In this document: piece after piece, positions 34,348-45,029 of the stretch
How positions within the stretch are numbered: the stretch's first letter is position 1
Layout of the letters: the number at the start of each line of letters is the position of its first letter
Source of the DNA: Hymenopellis radicata
Lineage: Eukaryota > Basidiomycota > Agaricomycetes > Agaricales > Physalacriaceae
Length of the DNA stretch: 64,000 nt
Assembly: GCA_015501595.1 (NCBI GenBank)
Contig: JADNRX010000026.1
Coordinates: 62,001-126,000 of the forward strand
Direction: 5' to 3'
Position numbers and translations under genes: made by a program
The notes under the pieces: generated by a model
The model's database searches: none
What the model was told of the DNA's origin: nothing
The model's input: the letters and a program-made list of their open reading frames with translations, nothing else

Positions 34348-36500
34348 ATGACAATTGACGGCGTGTTCAAAACCGAAAAACCGTCAGTATCTCTCCTCTT
34401 TTCCTCTTCCATTTTGACTTCTGAATGTCCTCAGATTCCACGAGTTGACAGTCACCCCTGGTGACCTTACACTTGGCACCATCGTGTTTGGATTTTTCGT
34501 GGGTGTTGTTCCTTCGGAGAGGCGCGTTTCGTGAACTTTACTCCGCAGTTCGGATTCGCCATTCACGTTACATGGACCGCTGTGCAGGAGACCAGAAGGG
34601 CGCCCAGAGTGAGTCCATAAACACGCGTCCCAGCGCGTCCTACTCACGGCATTCAAGTTCTCTGCCTATATTTTCATGATCTGGCTCGAGATTGCTGCGT
34701 AAATCCAACTGGTCGTGGCATGCCACCATGCTCATCCTGTTATTTAGTGATATCTGCATATCCGTACGTGTTTTCCTGGCATTCACGAGCGGGTGAGTAC
34801 TAACAACTTCCGCCATCGTCAGGTTCTCGCGTGGTCATACCTGTACGCTAATCGCCTCTGTTTATTTTCTGCCTTTCTCACACTGTGCCTCTTAGGGCCA
34901 AAATAATCTCTCATAGTGTGGGACTGTTCGCAAGTCTAGTCTTCCTCTGGGTGTGCCAAGTGCGGTGCCTCACATGAGAAATTTATCCCTTGCTCAATCA
35001 AGATGTGTGTAGGTTCAATGTCTTATGCTTATCATCGCCAACCGACTGTGCATTCTATACTCTGATGAGCGGCAAAGAGTTAGTGTCGTCCGTATTCAAG
35101 AACGCGGAACTTGATTCTGACATTATGCTAGCGCATCCTCCGGTTCACTACAGCTGGTATCGTTACCGTGATCTCGTTTCCAACGGCTTGCGTCTGTGAG
35201 TTCTCCGTGCTCGTATGGTACAACAACATTGTTGATGCCATTCAGGGATTCCTGCGCAACTTCAAATTAATCACAGGTACATTTGGGTTAGTTCATGCTC
35301 TGCGTTTCTACGAGTAAACCATTCTCACGGTAGAACTTGATAGCTCAACCATTGGTGGGACCGATTTGAGAAATCGGTTTACCTCCTACTCGATCTCACT
35401 CTCAACATCCTCTTCATCCGAGTGGTCAAGACCCGACTGGTCAACTACGGTCTCACGAAGTATGACCGAGTCATGAAGTACGTTATTCCCTCTTCCGGAA
35501 CGCAGATCTTACTCTGCGACAGATTCAACGAGTATATAATTTTTGTCTCCATCAGCATGGACATTTTACTGCTGGGCGTCACCGCCTTGCACAATCCCTT
35601 TGTATACGTCCAGGTAAAGCAATCACTGCGCGCGCCTCTGCCAAGCCTACTCATGTCAACCAGTTCCATCCCGTCGTTTACATCGTGAAGCTCCGCATCG
35701 AAATGACCATGTCTCGTCAGCTAATATTTACGCAGTGCGCCCAGTTGCTCACCATCCATCTCAGGACTTATCGTCAAGGTTGCCCGCTCCACTGGCATCA
35801 GCGTCTATACCGGCGACCCAGGCCATGTATCAGTGGATGCCAGCGGAAATAGGACGAGACCTAACAGCATGTTGGTCTACCTGCATAAATACCCAGTTCG
35901 GAGACTAATTATTCGTCCAGGCAGGTTCATGTCGATACCCAGGTGCTCACGACTCGGCACGACAATCCCGGTGACCATGCTCCCAATCGATGGAGTACGA
36001 TTTCTGCAGAGACGCGTCCCAGGAGCAAATACCTTTCTGGCATCAGCTACGTCAGCGGAGAAAGTTCGGCAGGTCCCTCAGCGTAAACGCTCGACGCCAA
36101 ATTGTAATTGTACTGTCTGGATGAATTGAAGTGCTCAAAATGTTATCTAGGACTGAAATTCAAAGCACTTTTGTACAACTGAGAAAAGAGCGTGGGCCTT
36201 CAGCCTTATCGGACCGGTCATCGTTTATCCTCATTCAAGTTCGCGTTTTCTTTCCCTCATACCAAGTGCACCCGGTTTGAAAGAGGTCCAATCACCGGCA
36301 TGGACGTCGACGCGACTCAGATTGGAGCTCTTGATTCAATCATCAACTTAGCGGAAGCTTGTAATGTGATTGTCAGCCTCGCCTCGCTGGGTACTTGAGA
36401 GCGGTGCTGTGCTTGATCCCCTTCTCTTACTCTATCCAAGAAACCACCACGACCTCCTCTTTGACGTTCATTACAACGTTCTCGACATTATCTGTCCATC
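34226..36500. repeat. Tandem duplication of membrane-protein gene, unit 1
   Basis: Matches 37388-39570 from the promoter through the coding region and about 400 bases beyond the stop. Start codons are 3169 bases apart. Unit 1 has an extra ~160 bases at about 36240-36400 that unit 2 lacks. The right boundary is approximate. Confidence 0.8.
34348..36086 (+). CDS. Multi-pass membrane protein family, copy 1
   Basis: Fifteen exons joined by canonical short introns: 34348-34382, 34435-34498, 34549-34608, 34658-34698, 34748-34763, 34823-34842, 34896-34959, 35013-35078, 35132-35195, 35246-35286, 35344-35477, 35523-35613, 35664-35715, 35765-35870 and 35921-36086. They sum to 1020 bases, 339 codons plus stop. 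The protein has about seven hydrophobic segments. Landmarks are WLEI, VQCLMLIIANRL, ACVWIPAQLQI, WWDRFEKSVYLLLDL and SISMDILLLGV, with a hydrophilic tail of ~80 residues. This pattern fits a fungal family of seven-span integral membrane proteins of unknown function, reminiscent in topology of receptors. The short exons hide it from simple ORF searches. Confidence 0.75.
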
Positions 36501-37387
36501 AGGAAAACAGAGGTTTGGTCTTGGTCTTTTGGCTGATATCTTGTCCTGCCATCGGTTGGGCTTAATTCATCAGTTGTTGACACCAGCACATTTGCAGGCA
36601 TCCACTACGGAGATTTTCAGTACTAAACGTGGTCCGTCGTCGCCTCCCAGCACCCCTCGTCGACGCAAGGTTGCTCGCGGAAAGGAAAACCAGCATCCAG
36701 CATCCAGTAGGTTAAGTAGACATTCGGAAGTCAAATTTTGGTTTAGTATTAAATGTATATATTCAACTTGGCTCCTTTTACAACGAGAATGAGTTCGACG
36801 TGAAGAGCGCGCGGGACGAGGCCTGACGAGGCGAGTCGAAATGCGTACTCGAAATGGCAAGACCTTCGCCATGAGGCAGAGCGGCATGCCCGGCAAACGC
36901 TGAAAACGAGGGGCTCGCGTGGCAAGTCAGTCTGCGTGCGAGATCCAACCTCTTGACATAGTACTACTACTTGCCTCATGTTGCTCTTGTGTCCTGCCTA
37001 CCCGATATGTCGACGTGCCTTATTGCCATTGTTCAAGCAAGGTTTCCAGCCGCCGTAGGCGGCACTCACATTCAATTCTATTCTGAATTGAACCGCTTTA
37101 TTGGACTTCCTGGCGCTTTCGGTGGCATCTCTGCTGGCTGAGGACGATGCTTATGAGCAGCCTTTCGCGCCTGTCTTATACAAGGTCCCGACATATCAAG
37201 GCTATGATCTATCCAACCATCTTTTCGTCAACCAACGCGCTAAAATGGAATGCATCCTGAACCTGGGTCCCACGTCGCGCTTCCGCATGTCTCGGTGGAT
37301 TCACTGAATAGTAGCTCGAACACCCACTTCAGCGCCCCCTCCCTCCAATTTTGGTCTCCTAATCGACCTTCGATCAGTATACAGCAG
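36087..37387. other. Spacer between tandem membrane-protein genes
   Basis: Contains the 3' part of duplication unit 1 and unique sequence. A frame at 36370-36792 includes a basic stretch (TPRRRKVARGKENQH) that looks protein-like, but no start, splice pattern or family could be supported. Confidence 0.45.
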
Positions 37388-37516
37388 AGCTCCGCTCTAA
37401 GACAAGATTTTGGGGCGGAGGAAAAGCATATTTAATAGGATGCTTCCCCTAGAAAGCGTTTCCCGCTCGCTCTTCGTCATTCTCGCCCTGCGAGGACAAC
37501 CTTTCTGTACTGTGCC

Positions 37517-39305
37517 ATGTCGAGTATCGACGGGTTCAAAACCGAAAAACCGTTAGTATTTCTCCTGTTTACGTCGTCCATTTTGACTTCGGAGTGTCCT
37601 CAGATTCCAGGAGTTGATCGTCACCCCTGGTGACCTTACGCTTGGCTCCATCGTGTATGGATTTTTCGTGGGTGTTCTTCGTTCAAGGAGGCGCGTTTCG
37701 TGAACTTTACTCCGCAGTTCGGGTTCGCTATTCTCGTTACATGGACCGCTGTGCAGGAGACCAGAAGGGCGCCCAGAGTGAGTCCATAAACATGCGTCCC
37801 AGCGTATCCTGCTCACGGCATTCAAGTTTTCTGCCTATATCTTCATGGTCTGGCTCGAGATTGTTGCGTAAGTGCCACAGTTCGTGGCATGTCACCATAC
37901 TCATCCTGTTTGTTTTAGTGATATCTGCTTATCCGTACGTGTTTCCCTGGCATTCACGAGCGGGTGAGTACTAACAACTTCCGCCATCATCAGGTCCTCG
38001 CGTGGTCATACCTGTATGCTAATCACCTCTGTTTATTTCTGCCTTTCTCACATGTCTCCTAGCGCCAAAATAATCCCTCCTAGTGTGGGACTGTTCACAA
38101 GTCTAGTCTTCCTCTGGGTGTGCCAAGTGCGGTGCCTCACATGAGAAATTCATCCATGCTCAATCAAGATGTGTGTAGGTTCAATGTCTTATGCTTATCA
38201 TCGCCAACCGACTGTGCATTCTATACTCTGATGAGCGGCAAAGAGTCAGTGTCGTCATCCGTATACATGAACACCGAACTTGATTCTGACATTATCCTAG
38301 CGCATCCTCCGGTTCACTACAGCTGGTATCGTTACCGTGATCTCGTTTTCAACGGCTTGCGTCTGTGAGTTCTCCATGCTCGTATGGTACAACAACATTG
38401 TTGACCGCCATATTGCCACACAGGGATTCCTGCGCAGCTTCAAATTAATCACACTTACATTTGGGTTAGTTCATCCTCGGCGTTTCTACTAGTAAACCAT
38501 TCTCACGGGTAGAACCTTGCTAGCTCAACCATTGGTGGGACCGATTTGAGAAATCGGTTTACCTCCTACTCGATCTCACTCTCAACATCCTCTTCATCCG
38601 AGTGGTCAAAACCCGACTCGTCAACTACGGTCTCACGAAGTATGACCGAGTCATGAAGTACGTTATTCCCTCTTCCGGAACGCAGATCTTACTCTGCGAC
38701 AGATTCAACGAATATATAATTTTTGTCTCCATCAGCATGGATATTTTACTGCTAGGCGTCACCGCCTTGCACAATCCCTTTGTGTACGTCCAGGTAAAGC
38801 AATCACTGCGCACGCCTCTGCCAAGCTTACTCATGTCAACCAGTTCCATCCCGTCGTTTACATTGTGAAGCTCCAGATCGAAATGACCATGTCTCGTCAG
38901 TTAATATTTACGCCGTGCGCCAAGTTGCTCACCATCCATTTCAGGACTTCTCATCAAGGTTGCCCGCTCCACGGGCATCAGCGTCTACACTGGAGACACA
39001 GGCCATGTATCAGTGGATGCCAGCGGAAATAGGACGAGGCCCAACAGCATGTTAGTCTACCTGCATAAATACCCAGTTCGGAGACTAATTATTCGTTCAG
39101 GCAGGTTCGTGTCGATACCCAGGTGTTCACGACTCGGCACACGGACGATTTCGGTGACCATGCTCCCAATCGGTGGAGCACGATTTCTGCAGAGACGCGT
39201 CCCAATCGGTGGAGTACGATTTCTGCAGAGACGCGTCCCAGGAGCAAATACCTTTCTGGCATCAGCTACGTCAGCGGAGAAAGTTCGGCAGGTCCCTCAG
39301 CGTAA
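37517..39305 (+). CDS. Multi-pass membrane protein family, copy 2
   Basis: Tandem paralogue of the gene at 34348. The same exon structure applies, exon by exon. The N-terminus is MSSIDGFKTEKP instead of MTIDGVFKTEKP. The landmark segments WWDRFEKSVYLLLDL and SISMDILLLGV are identical. The last exon is longer by an in-frame 36-base duplication (PNRWSTISAETR twice) and one further codon, giving about 352 residues. No frameshift was found, so the copy looks functional. Function is unknown; recent duplication with a preserved promoter suggests dosage or divergence in signalling, which is speculation. Confidence 0.72.
39165..39236. repeat. In-frame 36-bp tandem duplication inside copy 2
   Basis: Two 36-base units (39165-39200 and 39201-39236) differing at one base. 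Each encodes PNRWSTISAETR in the hydrophilic C-terminal tail. Copy 1 has a single unit. Confidence 0.95.
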
Positions 39306-39834
39306 ACTCTCGACGCCAAATTATAATACTTATACTAATTGTACTGTCTGGATGAATTCAAGTGGTTATTTAGGATGCTGACATACAAAACACTTTTCTA
39401 CGACTGGGAAAGAGCGTGGGCCTTCGGTCTTATCGGACCAGTCATCGTTTATCCTCATTCAAGTTGAGAGCGGTGTTGTGCTTGTTTCCCTCCTCTTACT
39501 CTATCCAGGAAACCGCCATGACCTCTTCGACGTTCGCAACTTTGGATTACGACGTTCTCGACAGTATCCGTGGCGGCAGCGCAAGAGTTATAAGTACGTG
39601 TCTACCCTCGCGCGCACATGCTATTGAACTGAGAATGTTTTCAATTCAAAGTCTGTAACATCGAGGGTATCCATATAAAGTGTTGAGTAGTAATGTAATA
39701 TGTATGATACAGACAGCGATGACAACAATTGCGTAGATACATAAGTGAAGGAAGCCCTAAGATACAACTAAGAAGATACGAGGAGAAATATCGTAATAGC
39801 AAAAAAACAAGGTGGGCGAACGAGACGAGGGAGC
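39306..39834. other. Convergent intergenic region
   Basis: Downstream of copy 2. The first ~260 bases belong to the duplicated unit; the rest is AT-rich and featureless. Confidence 0.5.
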
Positions 39835-41217
39835 TCAGAAATTAAGCATCTGTAGCTTCATCCACTCCTTGTCGTTGGCGTTGAAATCGACACCTTTTCG
39901 CATCCACCACTGCCGGGCGTTCTCCCCGCCGAGTATCGCATCTTCAAGCGCCTCCTCGATATCACACATGCGATACTGTATCGGCAAACCAGAATTGTCC
40001 CACCATTCCAAAACTTCTGGTCGATTATGTCGTGTTGCGCCTGTCAGCGCCTCCTGATCAAAGATGAGAGGCAGCCCGCTCCCAAGCCACCACTCCAGCA
40101 CCTCAATTTTACCATGACAGCTAGCATGCTGCAGGGCATGCCGGTCGTATTTTGGATCCAGCTGCGACGTCGCCCACCACTCTAGAACCTCAACGTGCCC
40201 AGCCGTGCTCGCCATATCCATGACGCGTCCTATTTTGAGTGGAACAGCGTTCCGTATATGCTGGTCCTTCCACCAGTCTAGAACCGCGATTTGATGCTTT
40301 GCACTGGCGTACTCGAGGGCAGCTTCTGAATACTCCATCGGTATGCCGCATGTAGCCCACCAGTCAAGTGACGCGATCTGTCCATTCCGAGAAGCACCAT
40401 CGATAGCGTCGGATATTGAGCCAGGTTTGGGTGCTGGAACGAGGTCTGGGTGCTGCTCGAAACCATGTTTCCACCACGAGAGAATGTGCACGCGGCCGTG
40501 CCGGGATGCCTTCTTTGGAATAATGTCGTCTTTATATATCTTGAGGAATAGGGCGTGGTGGTGTGAGAGGAAAAATTCGAGGACATGGACGTAGCCTAGA
40601 CGGACGGCTAACTCCGCACCAATCTTGGTGGGAGGGTTGGAAATGGGATCGGCGGCTCGAATTCTGTCGAGAGATCCGGAGATGATGGCAAGGTCGACAG
40701 CGGATGCTCTAGACCATTCAGTCGGACTGTGGAGGGCGGTGGGTACGCCGACAGCCTTGGAGAGCTCCCAGTCGCCGACAAAGTCCATGATGTCTGCGAT
40801 GATTTCGACTGGCAGGTCCGGACCGCCCATATGCCGATGCTTTTGGTGCTTGTGCGAGCAGGATGTGAAGAAGGATGAGTTGGACGGCGTCGACGCCGCG
40901 CCGGGAGCGTTGGGAAAGTGGTAGATGTGGAAGTCATGGTTCGCCAGTCTAGACGCGAGTTCGCTGTCGGAGCCCGAGTAGGGTAGGTTGCGAACTTTGA
41001 GAAATAGGACCAGTTCAGAGTGTGAAAGACGGCGGTAGGCTTGATGTACAAGATTCAGAGGCGAATCAGTATTCTGGTAACAAGTTAGTTGACCAACTTG
41101 TTGGAAAAACTGTTGGCATACCGCCATTAACTGTTCAATTTCAGGAGGAGATGGTCGTTTCCGCCAAAAAGACAGGTGGCACGTGGCCCACACATGGTAC
41201 ACTACTATGTTACACAA
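39835..41217 (-). CDS. SAP-like and ankyrin-like repeat protein
   Basis: A 460-codon frame. After an uncertain N-terminus comes RLSHSELVLFLKVRNLPYSG, which resembles a SAP helix-extended-helix motif. LPVEIIADIMDFVGDWEL follows, an F-box-like segment. Then about nine repeats of ~35 residues have the core LDWW or LEWW followed by G-[IL]-P, for example SLDWWATCGIPMEYSEAALE and EWWLGSGLPLIFDQEAL. Such W-W repeats are degenerate ankyrin repeats common in Agaricomycetes. A 50-base intron is likely near the 5' end (GTATGC..TTACCAG at about 41117 to 41068), joining LMA to NTDSPLNLVH. The true start is therefore uncertain. Probably a protein-interaction scaffold. Confidence 0.7.
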   Translation of the reverse strand: MCNIVVYHVWATCHLSFWRKRPSPPEIEQLMAVCQQFFQQVGQLTCYQNTDSPLNLVHQAYRRLSHSELVLFLKVRNLPYSGSDSELASRLANHDFHIYHFPNAPGAASTPSNSSFFTSCSHKHQKHRHMGGPDLPVEIIADIMDFVGDWELSKAVGVPTALHSPTEWSRASAVDLAIISGSLDRIRAADPISNPPTKIGAELAVRLGYVHVLEFFLSHHHALFLKIYKDDIIPKKASRHGRVHILSWWKHGFEQHPDLVPAPKPGSISDAIDGASRNGQIASLDWWATCGIPMEYSEAALEYASAKHQIAVLDWWKDQHIRNAVPLKIGRVMDMASTAGHVEVLEWWATSQLDPKYDRHALQHASCHGKIEVLEWWLGSGLPLIFDQEALTGATRHNRPEVLEWWDNSGLPIQYRMCDIEEALEDAILGGENARQWWMRKGVDFNANDKEWMKLQMLNF

Positions 41218-41316
41218 GTTGCTACTACGTTCTGTATGTTTTCCGTTACTTTCATGGCATACACGCTGTTCGGGGCTGTTAGTGCTTAGCTTTGCTCCCG
41301 CAGTATTTTTGTGTAC

Positions 41317-41726
41317 CTAGGTCATGATGCGCAGCTTCAAAATGTGGGGCACCAGCTCCTCCCAAGCTTCCAGGTCGATTTCCATGTATTTTTCCTCCTC
41401 CTCCACCGGCCCATGGAACAGCGCCTGCAGGTGCAGCGGAGTCGTCGCATTCAACAACCCAAGCTTGCTTTTGACATAGATAAAGGCATTCTGCAACTCT
41501 AGGTCAACGCCGACGTCGCAAAGGAGCTCTAGCAGCCTACCCGACCCGTCATACCCGCCATTCTCTTTCTTCCCAGCGCCATTGTACGGTTTCCAAAGGA
41601 CAGGATGATCGGCGCCGTCCCAGGACGCGTCGTGGTGAGCATCAACGCCTGCAGACACTGTCCAATCCCCGCTGCGACGTGATTATCCGAGGCAGACAGC
41701 ATCTCTGCCATCTCTCGTGCCGACAT
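41317..41726 (-). pseudogene. Ankyrin-like gene fragment with frameshift
   Basis: Starts MSAREMAEMLSASDNHVAA. About one base is missing near 41661 before the continuation VSAGVDAHHDASWDGADHP, which runs on through LLELLCDVGVDLELQ and TPLHLQALFHG to the stop at 41317. The later part resembles an ankyrin repeat. It is short and without neighbours that complete it, so it is either a decayed fragment or a small gene with a sequencing indel. Confidence 0.4.
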
Positions 41727-42073
41727 CTGCGTGCTCGTCAATGGCTCTGGCTGTGCAGTGGGATTCTGGGAAGAGCACTACTCGTCGTTGGCCGTCGGTG
41801 TATTCAAATTTACGGGATCACCCTATCACTGTTTCTTCTTGGTCCTTCTTGATATATTGATACGCCACCCGGAGCTTGTTTCAACGGTCCTTGTACCAAA
41901 GAAAGACAGACATTCCAAGAGAGCCTTCCGTTTGCTCACTTACTTAACAAGACTACATTACATTTCACTTATCTTTCCCACCAAGAAAACCATCCCCGCC
42001 ATCTGAAAGTCACAGGAACAGACCAACTTGAACGTAAGAGGTGCAACTTTCCATCCTCATTATCGGGGCCTGA
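41727..42073. other. Intergenic, no gene recognised
   Basis: About 350 bases between two reverse genes, probably the promoter of the fragment and the 3' region of the coiled-coil gene. Confidence 0.45.
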
Positions 42074-43095
42074 CTAGCCCTTTGAAACAGAGACGATACG
42101 TCCCGCCGAGGATGCACCTAGATGAAAATCTGTGAACATTCTGCCTAATACTTCCGGTGCAACACATACCAATGTAGTCCAGAAAACGGTTACAGTTGCT
42201 GCGAAAATTATCCTCACTTGCCAACCCATAATCAGCTAGAAGCTTCACGACGACGGCGGCTACGCGTAATGCGTCAGCAACGAACCGTCTCGCTAATTGT
42301 TTACACTCACGATTGTAAGCACTCAAACGAGCTCAAGTCACGCGGGTAGACGTTGCTCTGCTTCCCCTTGTCGTTCAGGATGACTCCAAGCTCATCATCC
42401 AGGTTATGCATGCAACCGTGAACTCTGAGTTTCTCTTTCGAGCCTCCCTGCGCATCGTCAGTATCACCGCCGACAGACCACGAATATCTCAACGCATACG
42501 CATTGTTAATCGATATCCTCACTTGGTCCAATTTGGCATTCGTCTCCGCAAGCTGCTTGTCCAACGGGATCGGGATGTATTTCTTGATCTGCTGATCGAC
42601 CTGCGCACGCGTCTGGTCGTGAATTTCCGATTTAATCGTCGACTTGATGTCTGCCCTGCGAATGCCTACGTTGAGCCTGGATCCCCCTCTACATCCGAAG
42701 CGGTCGTGCATACCTCAGATGCTCAGTGATCTCGTTTTGGAGGTCATCGTGGATCCGGTTCTTCAGCATGCTCGTGCGCCTGAGGTGCTCGTCCTTCGTG
42801 TCATTGAATTGCGCGCGCACCGACGCGATGTCTTCGAGGAGCGTGGTCTATGAATATCAAAATCAAACCCTTCGCTGGGTTTCGTTTACAGGGTGGTGGA
42901 CTCACCATCGATGGCGAGGCATTCCCCACATTGGACCAGCTGCCGTCTAAAGCGGCCAACGCATCGAGTCTGAATGATCGGGTCAGCTCAGCCATCATCC
43001 AGCGGCGACGAGGCGTACGCAGCTCTCATCGATTCGTCAATAATCGCAATAGCGCTCTTGGGGGCAGCAGAGGTAGGCGTAGAGACGGGGTCCAT
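42074..43095 (-). CDS. Coiled-coil protein of a conserved Agaricomycete family
   Basis: Reconstructed from several exons. MDPVSTPTSAAPKS to MRAA at 43095-43008; a 49-base intron; LDALAALDGSWSNVGN; an intron starting at the GTGAGT near 42904; LLEDIASVRAQFNDTK with a coiled coil; an intron near 42713; ADIKSTIKSEIHDQTRAQVD; then LGVILNDKGKQSNVYPRDLS and VVVKLLADYGL. The final exon ends ASSAGRIVSVSKG. The central heptad-rich part and the LNDKG..YPRDL..LLADYGL ending are typical of a widespread mushroom protein family with no known function. The exon join near 42490 is unclear (two alternatives). Confidence 0.6.
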
Positions 43096-43315
43096 CTTGT
43101 CTGGGAGATGATAGTATTGAAGTAACAAGAGTTGCCTCGCTTTGTGGCGTCAGCGCGGCTTGTCGAGTTGTCTACCGCCGCCTCGAGGATGCCATGAGGC
43201 GTTTCTTATTCAACGATGCCTTCTTTCCCAAGCCTGCGTGATGATCAACTGCTCTATCCATCTTCTCATAAGCGCCTGTGAATCTAGTACGCGTCTATAT
43301 ACACGATTCTATTAC

Positions 43316-44523
43316 TTACTTGGCTTGCATTTCCGGAACAAGGTCCTTCCCCATCCCCGTCTTTAAATAGTCCACCAAGTTTGTCAGAGCTCTAATCTCC
43401 ATGACTTTCTGAGTATCCCGGTTCTCCGTTCCCATATGAGGAAGCAATGTAATATATGGGAACTCGAGCAACCGCGGGTTCACCTCTGGCTCGTTGGGGA
43501 ACACGTCCAGTCCAACCGATCCGAGCTGCAAGTGGCGCTTTTCAGTAACACGGGATGCGGCGAAGCGGATCATACGTACGTGACCGTCCTCTAGCGCGCG
43601 AATCATGGCTTCCTCGTCAATAACCTTGCCACGCGCCGTGTTCACGATGATAGCGCCCTTCTTCATTGCTCGAATATACTTCTCCCCGACGAGCCCGACG
43701 GTACTAGCGTTCAGCGGGACACTGACACTGACCACATCCGCCTCTCCGAGCATCTTGTACACGTCCGAATAGTACTCGCAGTAATCCGGCGCATCGGGGT
43801 TGGGTCGGCGATTGTGGTATACGATGCGCATCGGAAAAGCGCGCGCTAGTTGGGCGGTGCGTAGGCCGATGCCGCCCAACCCGAGAATGGCGAGGGTCTT
43901 GCCGGTTAGATCGTGTGACAGAGGTGCGAGGCCGTTAGGCTTCCAGTTTAGTTGACGCAGGGAACGCTCGGCGGCCGAGTATTGGCGCATGCAAGAGATG
44001 ATTAGGTATAATGCGGTCGTGGCGGTTGCATCGTCTACGGCGCTGGGGTGTTGGAGAGGAAGATGCCTGATGATGGAGTTAACAATTATAAGAAGTTGTA
44101 AGCTTGATTACACACCTTTCTCTTTGAGATATGCAACGTCAACATTATCATATCCGGCACCGTTAGACGCGACCCATTTCAGTGACGAAGGGAGCGCATC
44201 GATCAACTCTTTGTCAAAATTGCCCGTCTTTGGTATCACCGAGCTATCGCGGAATAATCCAACGATATCACCGTATTTGCCGTTGGGCCCCAAGTCCTCG
44301 AAGAATGTCGCTCTATCCGGGGAGCTGAAGAACTAAGAAGCCGTACAGTTCGTGCCAGGTGGCGGAGTAATTCTACGTACGATCACTTCTGCGATGCCAT
44401 CGAAGAGCTCTTTCAACTCTTCCGTTGCCCACTGGATTGTTCCTTCATTAACACGTTAGAACCGTACGTGGATGTGGATGAGGTGGGAGAGCACCAACCA
44501 TATATCAAGATTCGGGGAGCCAT
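43316..44523 (-). CDS. D-isomer-specific 2-hydroxyacid dehydrogenase
   Basis: Probably a glyoxylate/hydroxypyruvate reductase type. NAD(P)-binding GLGGIGLRTAQLARAF (Rossmann loop), then VNTARGKVIDEEAM with the catalytic Arg, DVFPNEPEVN with the Glu, and LLPHMGTENRDT with the His that completes the triad. Exon 1 is MAPRILIYG (44523-44497). Further introns lie near 44495-44440, 44380-44334 and 44115-44069. The region after GIFLSNTP needs one more C in the CCCC run (44045-44048 on the plus strand GGGG) to read the conserved AVDDATATTALYL. As written, that exon meets a stop. A likely single-base sequencing gap, or a recent mutation. Confidence 0.88.
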
Positions 44524-45029
44524 TGCGGGTCAAGTCGTGCACAAGAGATCGGGGAAAAGACAAGGAGATATCGATCAAACGTCTTCAGCTAACGTACTTG
44601 AGTCTCGTTTATTATATGATCACAAGGATATCCCGTGGACAGTGTGGGGTGGTTGCGGGTGAACTCAAATTTGCACTTTCATCTCGCCGCGGATTTCCGG
44701 GCCGGTTGATCCATAGCCTATTCGGGCCGTTATCCGGCGCTAAATCCGACGTTTCCGAATTTCCGAAAGGCGCAACAAAGTGTATTCCAACGCCACACTG
44801 ACTAGTTAACAGCGCTACGTTTCAATCAGCTAAATCCAATCTTAATCAATCACTTCGCTTTCGTTCTAGAAAGTGATCTTACCTACCATAGTTCTCAAAA
44901 GGCCCTTCAGATGCTTGCACTGCTCTTGAACGTTATAACCGCGACTGGTATTCAAAAGATTCGCGTCATGGAAGACCTTGAGGTACCTACACCGAAGATA
45001 AGCTTTGCTGAGCTTCTGAAATAGTTATT
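44524..45029. other. Intergenic, no gene recognised
   Basis: Promoter side of the dehydrogenase and 3' side of the glycosyltransferase. No features seen. Confidence 0.5.

Larger units (their letters stand above)
37388..39570. repeat. Tandem duplication of membrane-protein gene, unit 2
   Basis: Second unit of the block at 34226-36500. It includes the same upstream segment (CTAAGACAAGATTTTGGGGC) with a CATATTTAA TATA-like box, so this copy carries its own promoter. Confidence 0.8.

Noticed and set aside
34246..34464. Short frames over the tandem membrane genes suggesting decayed pseudogenes
   Set aside because: Joining micro-exons with canonical introns gives a full open frame divisible by three, so the genes look intact.
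36370..36792. 140-codon frame with a basic TPRRRKVARGKENQH stretch
   Set aside because: Some protein-like character, but no start, splice pattern or family support; left as part of the spacer.
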